Shown piece by piece: positions 25,236 to 32,680 of a stretch of 64,000 nucleotides of DNA. This stretch comes from Flavobacteriales bacterium UBA4110. Lineage in GTDB: Bacteria; Bacteroidota; Bacteroidia; Flavobacteriales; Weeksellaceae. Position 1 is the first letter of the stretch. Every line of letters begins with the position of its first letter. The DNA is taken from positions 1-64,000 of the forward strand of contig DFXK01000008.1 of the NCBI GenBank assembly GCA_002383165.1. The letters run 5' to 3'. The translations under genes and the position numbers were made by a program. The notes below the pieces were generated by a model. That model was given only the letters and a program-made list of their open reading frames with translations. It was not told the DNA's origin and did no database searches.

Positions 25236-26412
25236 GAACGAAGCATATATAGTAACAGGATACAGAACAGCAGTTGGTAAAGCGCCGAAAGGGTCTTTGC
25301 GTTTTACACGTCCCGATGATATGGCGGCAACTGTAATAGAACGTCTGATGAAAGATGTTCCAAATCTTGACCCGGCTCGCATCGACGATTTGATTGTCGG
25401 ATGTGCAATGCCAGAAGCAGAACAAGGACTTAATGTCGCAAGACTGATTTCATTAATGGGATTGGATACCGATAAAGTTCCAGGTGTAACAGTCAACAGA
25501 TATTGTGCATCTGGCTCAGAGTCGATTGCGATTGCTGCTGCAAAAATCAAGGCTGGAATGGCAGAATGTATCATCGCTGGTGGCGCAGAAAGTATGTCTT
25601 ATATCCCGATGGGTGGTTATAAACCAATTCCGGATACCGATTTAGCAAAATCAAATCCCGATTATTATTGGGGAATGGGATTGACAGCAGAAGCGGTTGC
25701 CAATGAATTCAAAGTGAGTCGTGAGGAGCAAGACCAGTTTGCTTACAACTCTCATCAGAAAGCAATGAAAGCCATTCAGGAAGGAAAATTCGACAATCAG
25801 ATTGTTCCGATTGATGTGAAATATAATTTCCTTGATGAAAAGGAAAAAATTCAGACCAAAGAATATGCATTCAAACAAGACGAAGGTCCAAGAGCTGATA
25901 CTTCAATCGAAGCTTTAGCAAAATTACGTCCGGTTTTCGCAGCTAATGGTTCTGTAACCGCAGGTAATTCTTCTCAAACTTCTGACGGTGCTGCTTTTAC
26001 AATGGTAATGTCCGAAAGAATGGTGAAAGAATTAAATTTGACTCCAGTGGCAAGACTTCTCTCCTATTCGACTGTCGGAGTTCCGCCAAGAATTATGGGA
26101 ATCGGACCAATGTATGCCATTCCAAAAGCTTTGGAACAGGCAGGTCTTAAACAATCGGACATCGATTTATTTGAATTGAATGAAGCCTTTGCTTCTCAAT
26201 CGCTTGCAATCTTAAGAGAATTGGACATCAATCCTGACATCGTAAACGTAAACGGAGGCGCCATCGCACTTGGACATCCACTTGGTTGTACAGGAACAAA
26301 ATTAACTGTTCAACTTCTTGACGAAATGAAACGAAGAAACAGCAAATACGGCGTTGTGACAATGTGCGTTGGAACAGGTCAAGGCGCTGCGAGTGTGTTT
26401 GAACTACTTTAA
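25234..26412 (+). CDS. fadA: acetyl-CoA acyltransferase (thiolase)
   Basis: Thiolytic cleavage of 3-ketoacyl-CoA, the last step of beta-oxidation. The 392 residues match Bacillus FadA. The acyl-accepting Cys 91 is in VNRYCASGSESIAIAA, the conserved His in GGAIALGHPLGCTG and the second catalytic Cys in MCVGTGQGAA. Third enzyme gene of the operon after marR, fadN and the passenger gene. A palindromic intergenic repeat (26421-26507) separates it from fadE. Confidence 0.95.
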   Translation: MNEAYIVTGYRTAVGKAPKGSLRFTRPDDMAATVIERLMKDVPNLDPARIDDLIVGCAMPEAEQGLNVARLISLMGLDTDKVPGVTVNRYCASGSESIAIAAAKIKAGMAECIIAGGAESMSYIPMGGYKPIPDTDLAKSNPDYYWGMGLTAEAVANEFKVSREEQDQFAYNSHQKAMKAIQEGKFDNQIVPIDVKYNFLDEKEKIQTKEYAFKQDEGPRADTSIEALAKLRPVFAANGSVTAGNSSQTSDGAAFTMVMSERMVKELNLTPVARLLSYSTVGVPPRIMGIGPMYAIPKALEQAGLKQSDIDLFELNEAFASQSLAILRELDINPDIVNVNGGAIALGHPLGCTGTKLTVQLLDEMKRRNSKYGVVTMCVGTGQGAASVFELL

Positions 26413-26420
26413 AAACAAAG

Positions 26421-26507
26421 TGATAATAGACTGATAAAAAATAGACAAACATTAGTACTTCAAACTATTAAACAAAGTCTATCTTCTATCCGTCTATTAT
26501 CTATCAT
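26421..26507. repeat. intergenic palindromic repeat, family D copy 1
   Basis: Imperfect inverted repeat with arms 26421-26446 and 26477-26507, built from GTCTAT/ATAGAC units. The right arm matches 25 of 26 bases with the reverse complement of 48235-48260. Confidence 0.75.
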
Positions 26508-26537
26508 CTCAAATTAAAAATTTAAAATCACAATAAT

Positions 26538-28325
26538 ATGTCAACAGAAACTAAAACATTAGATGGCGGCGAATTTCTAGTAAAAGAAATCACTGCAAAC
26601 GAAATATTTTCTATCGAAGAATTGTCTGAAGAACAAAAAATGCTTCGCGATTCTGCAAAGGAATTTATCGATAAAGAAGTCGTTCCAAATAAGGAAAGAT
26701 TCGAGAAAAAAGATTACGCTTATACGGAAGAAGTTATGCGTAAAATCGGGGAAATGGGATTCTTGGGAATTGCTGTTCCGGAAGCTTTTGGTGGATTAGG
26801 AATGGGATTCGTGACTACAATGTTGGCTTGCGATTACCTTTCGGGTTCTACAGGTTCATTGGCAACAGCTTATGGGGCGCATACCGGAATCGGAACATTG
26901 CCAATTTTGCTTTACGGAACCGAAGAACAAAAACAAAAATATCTTCCGGACTTGGCTGCTGGAACTAAATTCGGAGCTTATTGTTTGACTGAGCCAGATG
27001 CAGGTTCTGATGCCAACAGCGGAAAAACAAGAGCAAAACTTTCTGAAGATGGAAAACATTATATCATCAATGGTCAAAAAATGTGGATTTCCAATGCAGG
27101 ATTTGCTGATACTTTCACATTGTTTGCTAAGATTGATGATGACAAAAACATCACTGGATTTGTAATCAACCGTTCTGAATTAGAAAATCCAGAAAGTCTG
27201 ACTTTCGGAGAAGAGGAACACAAATTGGGAATCCGTGCGTCTTCTACGCGTCAGGTTTTCTTCAATGATATGAAAATCCCTGTGGAGAACCTTTTGGGCG
27301 AAAGAAACAACGGTTTCAAAATCGCATTGAATGCCCTTAACGTTGGTCGTATCAAATTGGCTGCGGCTTGTCTGGATGCCCAAAGAAGAATCCTGAACCA
27401 TTCTTTGACTTATTCTACGGAGAGAAAGCAATTTGGGGTTTCTATCAATACATTTGGAGCAATACGCAAGAAGTTGGCAGAGATGGCAACTGGCGCTTTC
27501 GTGAGTGAAGCGGGTTCTTACAGAGCTGCGAAAAATGTAGAAGACAAAATCGAAGAGTTGGTTGCTGGCGGAATGAACCACGAGCAGGCAGAACTGAAAG
27601 GTGTGGAAGAATTTGCGGTAGAATGCTCTATCCTGAAGGTTTTCGTATCAGATTTAGCACAGCATACAGCGGATGAAGGTATCCAAATCTATGGTGGAAT
27701 GGGATTCTCAGAAGATACACCAATGGAATCTGCTTGGAGAGATTCAAGAATTTCCAGAATCTACGAAGGAACCAACGAAATCAACAGACTTTTAGCCGTT
27801 GGGATGTTAATCAAACGTGCGATGCAAGGCAAAATCGATTTGTTAACGCCTGCGAAAAATGTTGCTAAAGAATTGATGAGCATTCCGTCTTTTGACATTC
27901 CGGATTATTCAGAATATATGTCTGAGGAAAAAGAAGTGATTAAGAATTTGAAGAAAGTTTTCTTGATGGTTTCCGGTTCTGCGCTTCAAAAATATATGAT
28001 GGACATCGAAAAGCAGCAGCATTTGCTACTGAACGCTTCCGAAATCCTGAACCAAATCTATATGGCAGAATCCGCCATCCTGAGAGCTGAGAAACATTTC
28101 GACACAGATTCTGTGGAAGCTGCAATGGCAAGACTAAATCTTTACAAAGCAGTCGAAATCATCACAACCAACGCCAAAGAAGGTATCGTTTCTTTCTCCG
28201 AAGGCGACGAGCAAAGAATGATGTTAGCTGGACTTAGACGTTTTACAAAATACGTGAACACACCAAATCCAATTGCACTGACTGAGAAAATTGCCGCTCA
28301 TTTTATTGAGAAAGGTTCTTACTAA
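26538..28325 (+). CDS. fadE: acyl-CoA dehydrogenase
   Basis: FAD-dependent oxidation of acyl-CoA to trans-2-enoyl-CoA, the first step of beta-oxidation. The 595-residue length and C-terminal extension fit Bacillus FadE and very-long-chain types. Visible motifs are YCLTEPDAGSDANS, WISNAGFADTFTLFAK, the helical core around TYSTERKQFG, IYGGMGFSEDTPME and the catalytic Glu of RIYEGTNEINR. Last gene of the marR-fad operon, closed by a strong terminator. Confidence 0.95.
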   Translation: MSTETKTLDGGEFLVKEITANEIFSIEELSEEQKMLRDSAKEFIDKEVVPNKERFEKKDYAYTEEVMRKIGEMGFLGIAVPEAFGGLGMGFVTTMLACDYLSGSTGSLATAYGAHTGIGTLPILLYGTEEQKQKYLPDLAAGTKFGAYCLTEPDAGSDANSGKTRAKLSEDGKHYIINGQKMWISNAGFADTFTLFAKIDDDKNITGFVINRSELENPESLTFGEEEHKLGIRASSTRQVFFNDMKIPVENLLGERNNGFKIALNALNVGRIKLAAACLDAQRRILNHSLTYSTERKQFGVSINTFGAIRKKLAEMATGAFVSEAGSYRAAKNVEDKIEELVAGGMNHEQAELKGVEEFAVECSILKVFVSDLAQHTADEGIQIYGGMGFSEDTPMESAWRDSRISRIYEGTNEINRLLAVGMLIKRAMQGKIDLLTPAKNVAKELMSIPSFDIPDYSEYMSEEKEVIKNLKKVFLMVSGSALQKYMMDIEKQQHLLLNASEILNQIYMAESAILRAEKHFDTDSVEAAMARLNLYKAVEIITTNAKEGIVSFSEGDEQRMMLAGLRRFTKYVNTPNPIALTEKIAAHFIEKGSY

Positions 28326-28351
28326 ATAATCAATTTAATTGAAATAACAAA

Positions 28352-28379
28352 CCCTCTGAAAAATTTCAGAGGGCTTTTT
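28352..28379 (+). terminator. terminator of the fad operon
   Basis: A 10-bp stem CCCTCTGAAA/TTTCAGAGGG (28352-28361 with 28364-28373) followed by CTTTTTA. The short apparent loop opens to about 6 bases. Confidence 0.88.
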
Positions 28380-28405
28380 AATTTTATAAAGTATGTTATT
28401 AAGAT

Positions 28406-29902
28406 TCAAGAATAATAAATGGAGTGCGGATTCATTATACTTTCTACACCATTATTTAATAATCCTAGTTTTAAAGCATTATGGATTCTTAAAAAGGATG
28501 GTATTTCTAATAGCCCAGTTTTATAACCTATTACACTGGTTTTACAATGATGTAATAATTCATCCTTATTTAAAAGAAAAGGAGGCTGATGGTCAGGAAA
28601 AAAAGAATCATATTCAACTAATTTTTTTCTTCTTAACTCAATTATATTTAAAATAGTACTTATTAACCAATTATCTAATTCCTGTAATAATTCTATATCA
28701 TTAATTAAGGGATAGAAACTCATAATACCTTTAAAATTCAAAACTTTAAAAGTTCCATTCATATACTTTTTTAATATTTCTTCACTTAAGTTTCCATATA
28801 AATATCTTCGAACATCCATAATAGCACTTAAAAAGTTCTTATCTCTTCCACCATTAGGAATATTACTGTAATGAATTGGACTTACATTTAAAGGTAATAT
28901 TAAATTTTTATACAATAAAGATGCTATATGAGATTTAATTAAATCAACAGAACTATTTTTAATAGATATTTTTTCTGTCGAAATTTTATATCCTAAAAAC
29001 TCAATATATTCTTTGTGATTAATAAATTCAGTAGACATTTCTTTTCTTTTCAATAAGGAGATACCATCAGATTTATTAAAATTAATTTCAATTCCTGATT
29101 GTTCAGAAAAACTATAAATTATGTCAAATGCTTTAGAAATTTTATCATAATTTTTAGTCCAAATTACTGTATCATCAGCATAACGTGCAAAACGAATTCC
29201 TAAATCTTCCAAATCCCTATCTAATCTCCAGCAAACAACATTTGCAAGAAATAGTGAAATAGAAGTTCCTAATGGAATACCTTGTCCTTTCTCATTATGA
29301 ATAAATGCTTTTATAGTATTTAATTCTATTGGACTAACATTAAAACCATTTAAAGTTAGTTGTTTATACAGATACTCGTGTTGAATAGAATCAAAAAATT
29401 TTTTAAAGTCAAATTCTGCTACAAAAATCCTAGGAGTCGTTTTGAATTCATTAAATATGTCTTCGATAGCAAAATGTAAATTTCTGTCATCACGATAAGC
29501 ATATGAAAACGAGCTAAATCTATGTTTATTTTTTTGTATCAAGTTTTTATACATTCTATAAGAAACAGCAGAATCTTGAATTTGATAAATAGATAAAGTC
29601 CTTAAACCTCCTCCTTTTTTTGGTATCTTTTTGAAAATTGGTTTATTAGGGGCATATGTTCCATTAAGAATTTTTTTAGAAATTGATTTTGCAATCTGTT
29701 TATTTCTTTTGAGAACATAAAATGGATTGTATTTTTTATCTTTATTCCACTCGTTAGGAACATTGATATATTTTTTTGGTGGTTGGGTATAGTTTAATAA
29801 ATTTTTCTGATACCATCTTTCAATATTATTATGGTACAATTCATATCTTTCTTTAATTTGAATTGCTTGTCTTTTAATATCTTGTTCTAATATCTTTTCC
29901 AT
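28406..29902 (-). CDS. orphan reverse transcriptase (unclassified, possibly defence-type)
   Basis: 498 residues, all RT. Fingers segment GGGLRTLSIYQIQDSAVSYRM lies near residue 98. Motif A is AEFDFKKFFDSI (catalytic Asp 165), motif B is QGIPLGTSISLFLANV near 207, and motif C is YADD at 241-244, so the polymerase site is complete. NFNKSDG and EFLGYKIS (about 275-306) are the palm end and primer grip. The C-terminal 190 residues are helical and have no recognisable maturase, endonuclease, nitrilase or retron partner domain, and no group II intron is seen. The base composition is more AT-rich than the neighbours, suggesting transfer. An approximately 150-nt structured leader precedes it. Defence-associated RTs (DRT) share this organisation; assignment to a DRT or UG group is not possible by eye. 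Confidence 0.85.
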   Translation of the reverse strand: MEKILEQDIKRQAIQIKERYELYHNNIERWYQKNLLNYTQPPKKYINVPNEWNKDKKYNPFYVLKRNKQIAKSISKKILNGTYAPNKPIFKKIPKKGGGLRTLSIYQIQDSAVSYRMYKNLIQKNKHRFSSFSYAYRDDRNLHFAIEDIFNEFKTTPRIFVAEFDFKKFFDSIQHEYLYKQLTLNGFNVSPIELNTIKAFIHNEKGQGIPLGTSISLFLANVVCWRLDRDLEDLGIRFARYADDTVIWTKNYDKISKAFDIIYSFSEQSGIEINFNKSDGISLLKRKEMSTEFINHKEYIEFLGYKISTEKISIKNSSVDLIKSHIASLLYKNLILPLNVSPIHYSNIPNGGRDKNFLSAIMDVRRYLYGNLSEEILKKYMNGTFKVLNFKGIMSFYPLINDIELLQELDNWLISTILNIIELRRKKLVEYDSFFPDHQPPFLLNKDELLHHCKTSVIGYKTGLLEIPSFLRIHNALKLGLLNNGVESIMNPHSIYYS

Positions 29903-30055
29903 TTGTTTAATTTAACCAAAGATGTCCCAATAAAATGGGACACCTTCACGGATTTTACGAAAAAAAATAATTTCTTACTTATTATCTGATTTTAAGAATC
30001 AAATAAACCTATTCTCTTGCGAGTCCGTAGCAAAATCCGTTAACTCCATAAGAAT
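29903..30055 (-). ncRNA. candidate structured leader RNA of the reverse transcriptase
   Basis: Region between the predicted transcription start (near 30055) and the RT start codon. A 9-bp perfect long-range stem joins 30032-30040 with 29948-29956, enclosing a domain that includes a TGATT/AATCA hairpin (29987-30001) and an eight-U tract (29960-29967). A second hairpin of 7 bp (29923-29929 with 29936-29942) stands 20 nt before the ATG. A CUC-GCAA-GAG element with a GNRA tetraloop is also present. Such a long, structured leader is unusual here and resembles the noncoding RNAs upstream of DRT-type RTs. Function is inference. Confidence 0.45.
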
Positions 30056-30061
30056 TTGTAG

Positions 30062-30092
30062 CAAATATAGTAATTAGACTTTTAAAGTACAA
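30062..30092 (-). promoter_or_regulatory. reverse transcriptase promoter
   Basis: On the minus strand TTG (30090-30092), 20 bases, then TATATTTG (30062-30069). It fits the Bacteroidota consensus closely and places the start of transcription about 150 nt before the RT gene. Confidence 0.6.
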
Positions 30093-30108
30093 TTTGTAAT
30101 AAAAATAA

Positions 30109-31320
30109 TCAAAACAAACTCAACTGAATCCCGCCATTCGGTTTCGGAGGTTTAGCATCACCAAAAACGGTTTTCCCTCCAAATCGCCAAGAGTTTTGTC
30201 GCTCTTCTTCTATCACTTTTTCAAGATTAAAATCTGGAGTAAAATTCTCTTCGGTTCTCACAGCAATTTCGTGTAATTTTTTAATCGCAAGATTCTTATC
30301 CGTGTTCCCCAACTTGGCTTTCTCGATTCCGGTTTTGAGCATGGAAATTGTTTCGTCATAAGTTTGGGTCGGAACAGGAAACGGATGTCCGTCTTTACCG
30401 CCGTGCGCAAAAGAAAAACGCGCAGGGTCTGTAAATCTGGATGGCGCCCCGTGAATCACCTCACTCACCAAAGCCAAAGACTGCATTGTTCTAGGACCAA
30501 CACCTTTCAGCATCAACAAATCTTCAAAATTCTCAGGTTCATTTTCCCTTGCGAGCCAAAGAATATTACCAAGCTTTTTCATATCAACATCACTTGCCAA
30601 AACCTCGTGGTGAGCCGGCAAAATCAAACGTTGGAAATCCTGCATCCATTTTTCAGAATCAGTTTTAGTAATATCAATAATTCCGCTTCTATTTTGTTCT
30701 GCTTCAGAAGAAGTAAGGTTGAGAATATTCCCGCGATTAACACCAGAGATTCCCGTGTGAGGCTCATTCACAAAAGAAGTTACATTTTCTGACAGCCAAT
30801 GATAACGTCTTGCTGTTCCGTCAGAATCGTGCATCCCTTGCTGAACAACGGCCCAATTTCCTTGGTCAGACAAAATAAAATTATGCAGATAAAGCTGATA
30901 ACCATCTTGGATAGCCGTGTTATCAACCTTCGCAGACAACGTACTGCAACGCACCAATTCATCACCATTCAACCCAGTCGAATCTGCGATTTTCAGCAAT
31001 TCATTCGGTGCATCTTTGGAGAATTTTCCCTTTCCTCCGGCGATGTAAATTCCAAGAGATTTAGAATTTGGATTAATAGCTCGTTTCAACGCGCCCATCA
31101 CAGAGGTCGTGATTCCTGAAGAATGCCAGTCCATTCCCATCACGGCTCCAAAACTCTGAAACCAAAATGGGTCGGCTAAACGTCGCAAGACTTCATCTTT
31201 TCCATAATCTGCCAAAATCACTTCCACAATCGCCAGCCCAAGTCTGGACATACGCTCGTAAAGCCAAGGCGGAACTTGACCGTAATGTAGGGGTAAATCT
31301 GCAGTTCCGGAACGTTTCAT
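30109..31320 (-). CDS. DUF763 domain protein
   Basis: 403 residues with the DUF763 opening MKRSGTADLPLHYGQVPPWLYERM and the HSSGITTSVMGALKRA segment. Near residue 275 a helix-hairpin-helix-like stretch, LLMLKGVGPRTMQSLALV, resembles DNA-binding HhH motifs of repair proteins. This suggests, but does not show, a nucleic-acid role. The family is found in archaea and bacteria without an established function. The start ATG (31320) gives the standard N-terminus. A gene-free palindromic repeat lies just upstream. Confidence 0.85.
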   Translation of the reverse strand: MKRSGTADLPLHYGQVPPWLYERMSRLGLAIVEVILADYGKDEVLRRLADPFWFQSFGAVMGMDWHSSGITTSVMGALKRAINPNSKSLGIYIAGGKGKFSKDAPNELLKIADSTGLNGDELVRCSTLSAKVDNTAIQDGYQLYLHNFILSDQGNWAVVQQGMHDSDGTARRYHWLSENVTSFVNEPHTGISGVNRGNILNLTSSEAEQNRSGIIDITKTDSEKWMQDFQRLILPAHHEVLASDVDMKKLGNILWLARENEPENFEDLLMLKGVGPRTMQSLALVSEVIHGAPSRFTDPARFSFAHGGKDGHPFPVPTQTYDETISMLKTGIEKAKLGNTDKNLAIKKLHEIAVRTEENFTPDFNLEKVIEEERQNSWRFGGKTVFGDAKPPKPNGGIQLSLF

Positions 31321-31333
31321 TATTTATTTTTTA

Positions 31334-31436
31334 ATCGCAAAGGCGCAAATTTTATTTAATAATTCAGTTTTTTTAAGACGCAAAACTTTGCGACTTTTAT
31401 AACATTATGATTTAAAAAACCTTGCGCCTTTGCAAT
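31334..31436. repeat. gene-free copy of the family B palindrome
   Basis: Arms 31334-31348 and 31422-31436 are complementary with one mismatch. A central dyad CGCAAA-AC-TTTGCG lies at 31379-31392. It is the same repeat that flanks the GxxExxY gene at 20315-20835, here with nothing in the loop. Confidence 0.8.
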
Positions 31437-31439
31437 AAA

Positions 31440-31790
31440 TTACTTCTCGAAAAAAGCATTCAGATTTTCAAGATTCTTTTTATCATTTCCTGCAAAAACT
31501 TCATCATCTGTGATGAAAACCGGACGCTTCAAAAAACTGTAATGATCAAGAATCAATTTCTTAAAATCCTTTTCCTTCAAAGAACTCACATCAATTCCTC
31601 TTTCCTTGATTTGCGTCGATTTTTTACTGAAAAGCGCTTCGTAAGATTTTGTTTTCTCATACATCTCTTCCAGTTCATTTTCGGTAACCGGATTGGATTT
31701 TATTTCTCTCAGTTCCCAATCAGAAAGGTCAAGAGGTGTCATTATTTTCTTGTTGGTTCCACAGGTTTTGAGATAGAATACTTTTTTCAT
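31440..31790 (-). CDS. ArsC/Spx/YffB-family protein
   Basis: 116 residues with an arsenate-reductase-like thioredoxin fold: KVFYLKTCGTNKKIM at the N-terminus, a central TKSYEALFSKKSTQIKERG region and KRPVFITDDEVFAG, where Arg-Pro is a conserved family feature. One Cys (residue 10 of the ORF from 31790 is in the TCGT motif) is present, so a Cys-X-X-Cys pair is absent. Whether it reduces arsenate or is a regulator-like relative cannot be decided. The frame is open from a TTG 5 codons upstream, but the ATG at 31788-31790 gives the family start. Confidence 0.75.
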   Translation of the reverse strand: MKKVFYLKTCGTNKKIMTPLDLSDWELREIKSNPVTENELEEMYEKTKSYEALFSKKSTQIKERGIDVSSLKEKDFKKLILDHYSFLKRPVFITDDEVFAGNDKKNLENLNAFFEK

Positions 31791-31898
31791 TATTGATAAA
31801 GTCAAGAGATTTAAAATAGAATTTGAGAATTACAAATTTAGTGCAAATACCAAAGGAATAAAGATAAATATTGAAGTAATAATCTAAAATTTCTTCCC

Positions 31899-31906
31899 TA
31901 TTTTTG
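31899..31906 (+). promoter_or_regulatory. probable -7 element of the thioesterase gene
   Basis: TATTTTTG, 18 bases before the ATG at 31925. No TTG lies at the ideal distance. Confidence 0.4.
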
Positions 31907-31924
31907 ATACATAATAAGAATAAA

Positions 31925-32392
31925 ATGGAAAACAAACCAGTGACGTTTCAGTTTATTTCTGAACCTACAGACGTCAATTTTGGAGGCAATGTTCACGGCG
32001 GAAGCGTGATGAAATGGATAGATCAAGTCGGTTATGCTTGTGCTAGTAATTGGTCAGGAACCTATTGTGTTACGGTTTATGTTGGTGGAATCCGTTTTTA
32101 TCAGCCCATCAAAATCGGAGAAATTGTAAAGCTAGAATCTCACGTGATTTATACAGGAAGTACAAGTATGCACATTGCAATTGATGTATTTTCGAGAAAT
32201 GTAAAAGAGAAACAATTTGAGAAGAAAACGCATTGTATCATTGTTTTTGTAGCGGTTGACGAAAACGGAAAAGCGATGGAAGTTCCAAAATGGATTCCTA
32301 CGACGGAAAAAGAATTACAATTGGAGCAATACGCGAAAAAACTGATGAATTTGAGAAAGGACATCGAAGACGAGATGAAACCATTTTTATAA
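31925..32392 (+). CDS. acyl-CoA thioesterase (hotdog fold, YciA/BACH type)
   Basis: 155 residues. The hotdog core shows the signature NVHGGSVMKWIDQVGYACA near residue 20 and SHVIYTGSTSMHIAIDVF. These proteins hydrolyse acyl-CoA to free CoA and fatty acid. The frame begins seven codons earlier at a TTG inside the -7 element, so the ATG at 31925 is chosen. Monocistronic, divergent from the ArsC-like gene and upstream of the trp leader. Confidence 0.85.
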   Translation: MENKPVTFQFISEPTDVNFGGNVHGGSVMKWIDQVGYACASNWSGTYCVTVYVGGIRFYQPIKIGEIVKLESHVIYTGSTSMHIAIDVFSRNVKEKQFEKKTHCIIVFVAVDENGKAMEVPKWIPTTEKELQLEQYAKKLMNLRKDIEDEMKPFL

Positions 32393-32409
32393 TTTTTTAA
32401 AAAAAATAG

Positions 32410-32439
32410 TTGCAGAATTAAAAATCATTTCTAAATTTG
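32410..32439 (+). promoter_or_regulatory. trp operon promoter
   Basis: TTG (32410-32412), exactly 19 bases, then TAAATTTG (32432-32439): a perfect Bacteroidota consensus promoter. Transcription should begin near 32446, leaving a leader of about 235 nt before trpE. Confidence 0.8.
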
Positions 32440-32500
32440 CTCTTATGAAACGACAGTTACATCTGTCAGATAAAAAAATAAATATTCTCAGATGAAATTA

Positions 32501-32569
32501 ATGAACACAAAAAATTGGTGGTGGCTTTCAAACTCTTTGTCGGGTCTGAAAGGATTATCGGTGTTCTAA
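32501..32569 (+). CDS. trpL: trp leader peptide with three consecutive Trp codons
   Basis: A 22-residue peptide, MNTKNWWWLSNSLSGLKGLS plus VF, encoded between the trp promoter and trpE. Codons 6-8 are TGG TGG TGG at 32516-32524. An in-frame ATG at 32492 would add three residues. Trp is the rarest residue, so three in a row at this location strongly indicates ribosome-mediated attenuation: charged tRNA-Trp shortage would stall the ribosome here. The segment just downstream of the Trp codons (32536-32547) is complementary to the 5' arm of the terminator. Confidence 0.85.
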   Translation: MNTKNWWWLSNSLSGLKGLSVF

Positions 32570-32612
32570 ATTGTGAACTAACTATAACTCAATCATAATA
32601 GACTTTGACAAA
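32536..32612 (+). promoter_or_regulatory. trp antiterminator pairing
   Basis: TTTGTCGGGTCT (32536-32547) can pair with AGACTTTGACAAA (32600-32612) over 12 base pairs, with G-T pairs and one bulged C. It competes for the 5' arm of the terminator. It starts about 11 bases beyond the last Trp codon, as a stalled ribosome would leave it free. Confidence 0.7.
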
Positions 32613-32632
32613 TTTTGTTGAAGTCTTTTTTA
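32600..32632 (+). terminator. trp attenuator terminator
   Basis: A 12-bp stem (32600-32611 with 32615-32626, two G-T pairs) and a 3-base loop followed by a T-tract, 49 bases before trpE. Confidence 0.82.
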
Positions 32633-32680
32633 TTTTAAGGCTTCAATAAGTTTTAATAAAAATAATTTAAAATTGAAACG

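Noticed and set aside
26410..26530. Possible CRISPR-like repetition of short units before fadE
   Set aside because: Units are unequal, inverted rather than direct and without spacers; it is a palindromic intergenic repeat. No CRISPR array was seen anywhere in the window.
28393..28656. 87-codon plus-strand frame overlapping the end of the RT gene
   Set aside because: Antisense to the conserved-length RT coding region, hydrophobic low-complexity residues, no start context; most likely a shadow.
28406..29902. Reverse transcriptase as a group II intron-encoded protein or retron
   Set aside because: No intron boundaries, maturase or HNH domain were seen, and no typical retron msr-msd inverted repeats; the leader structure differs, although only a profile search can settle the class.
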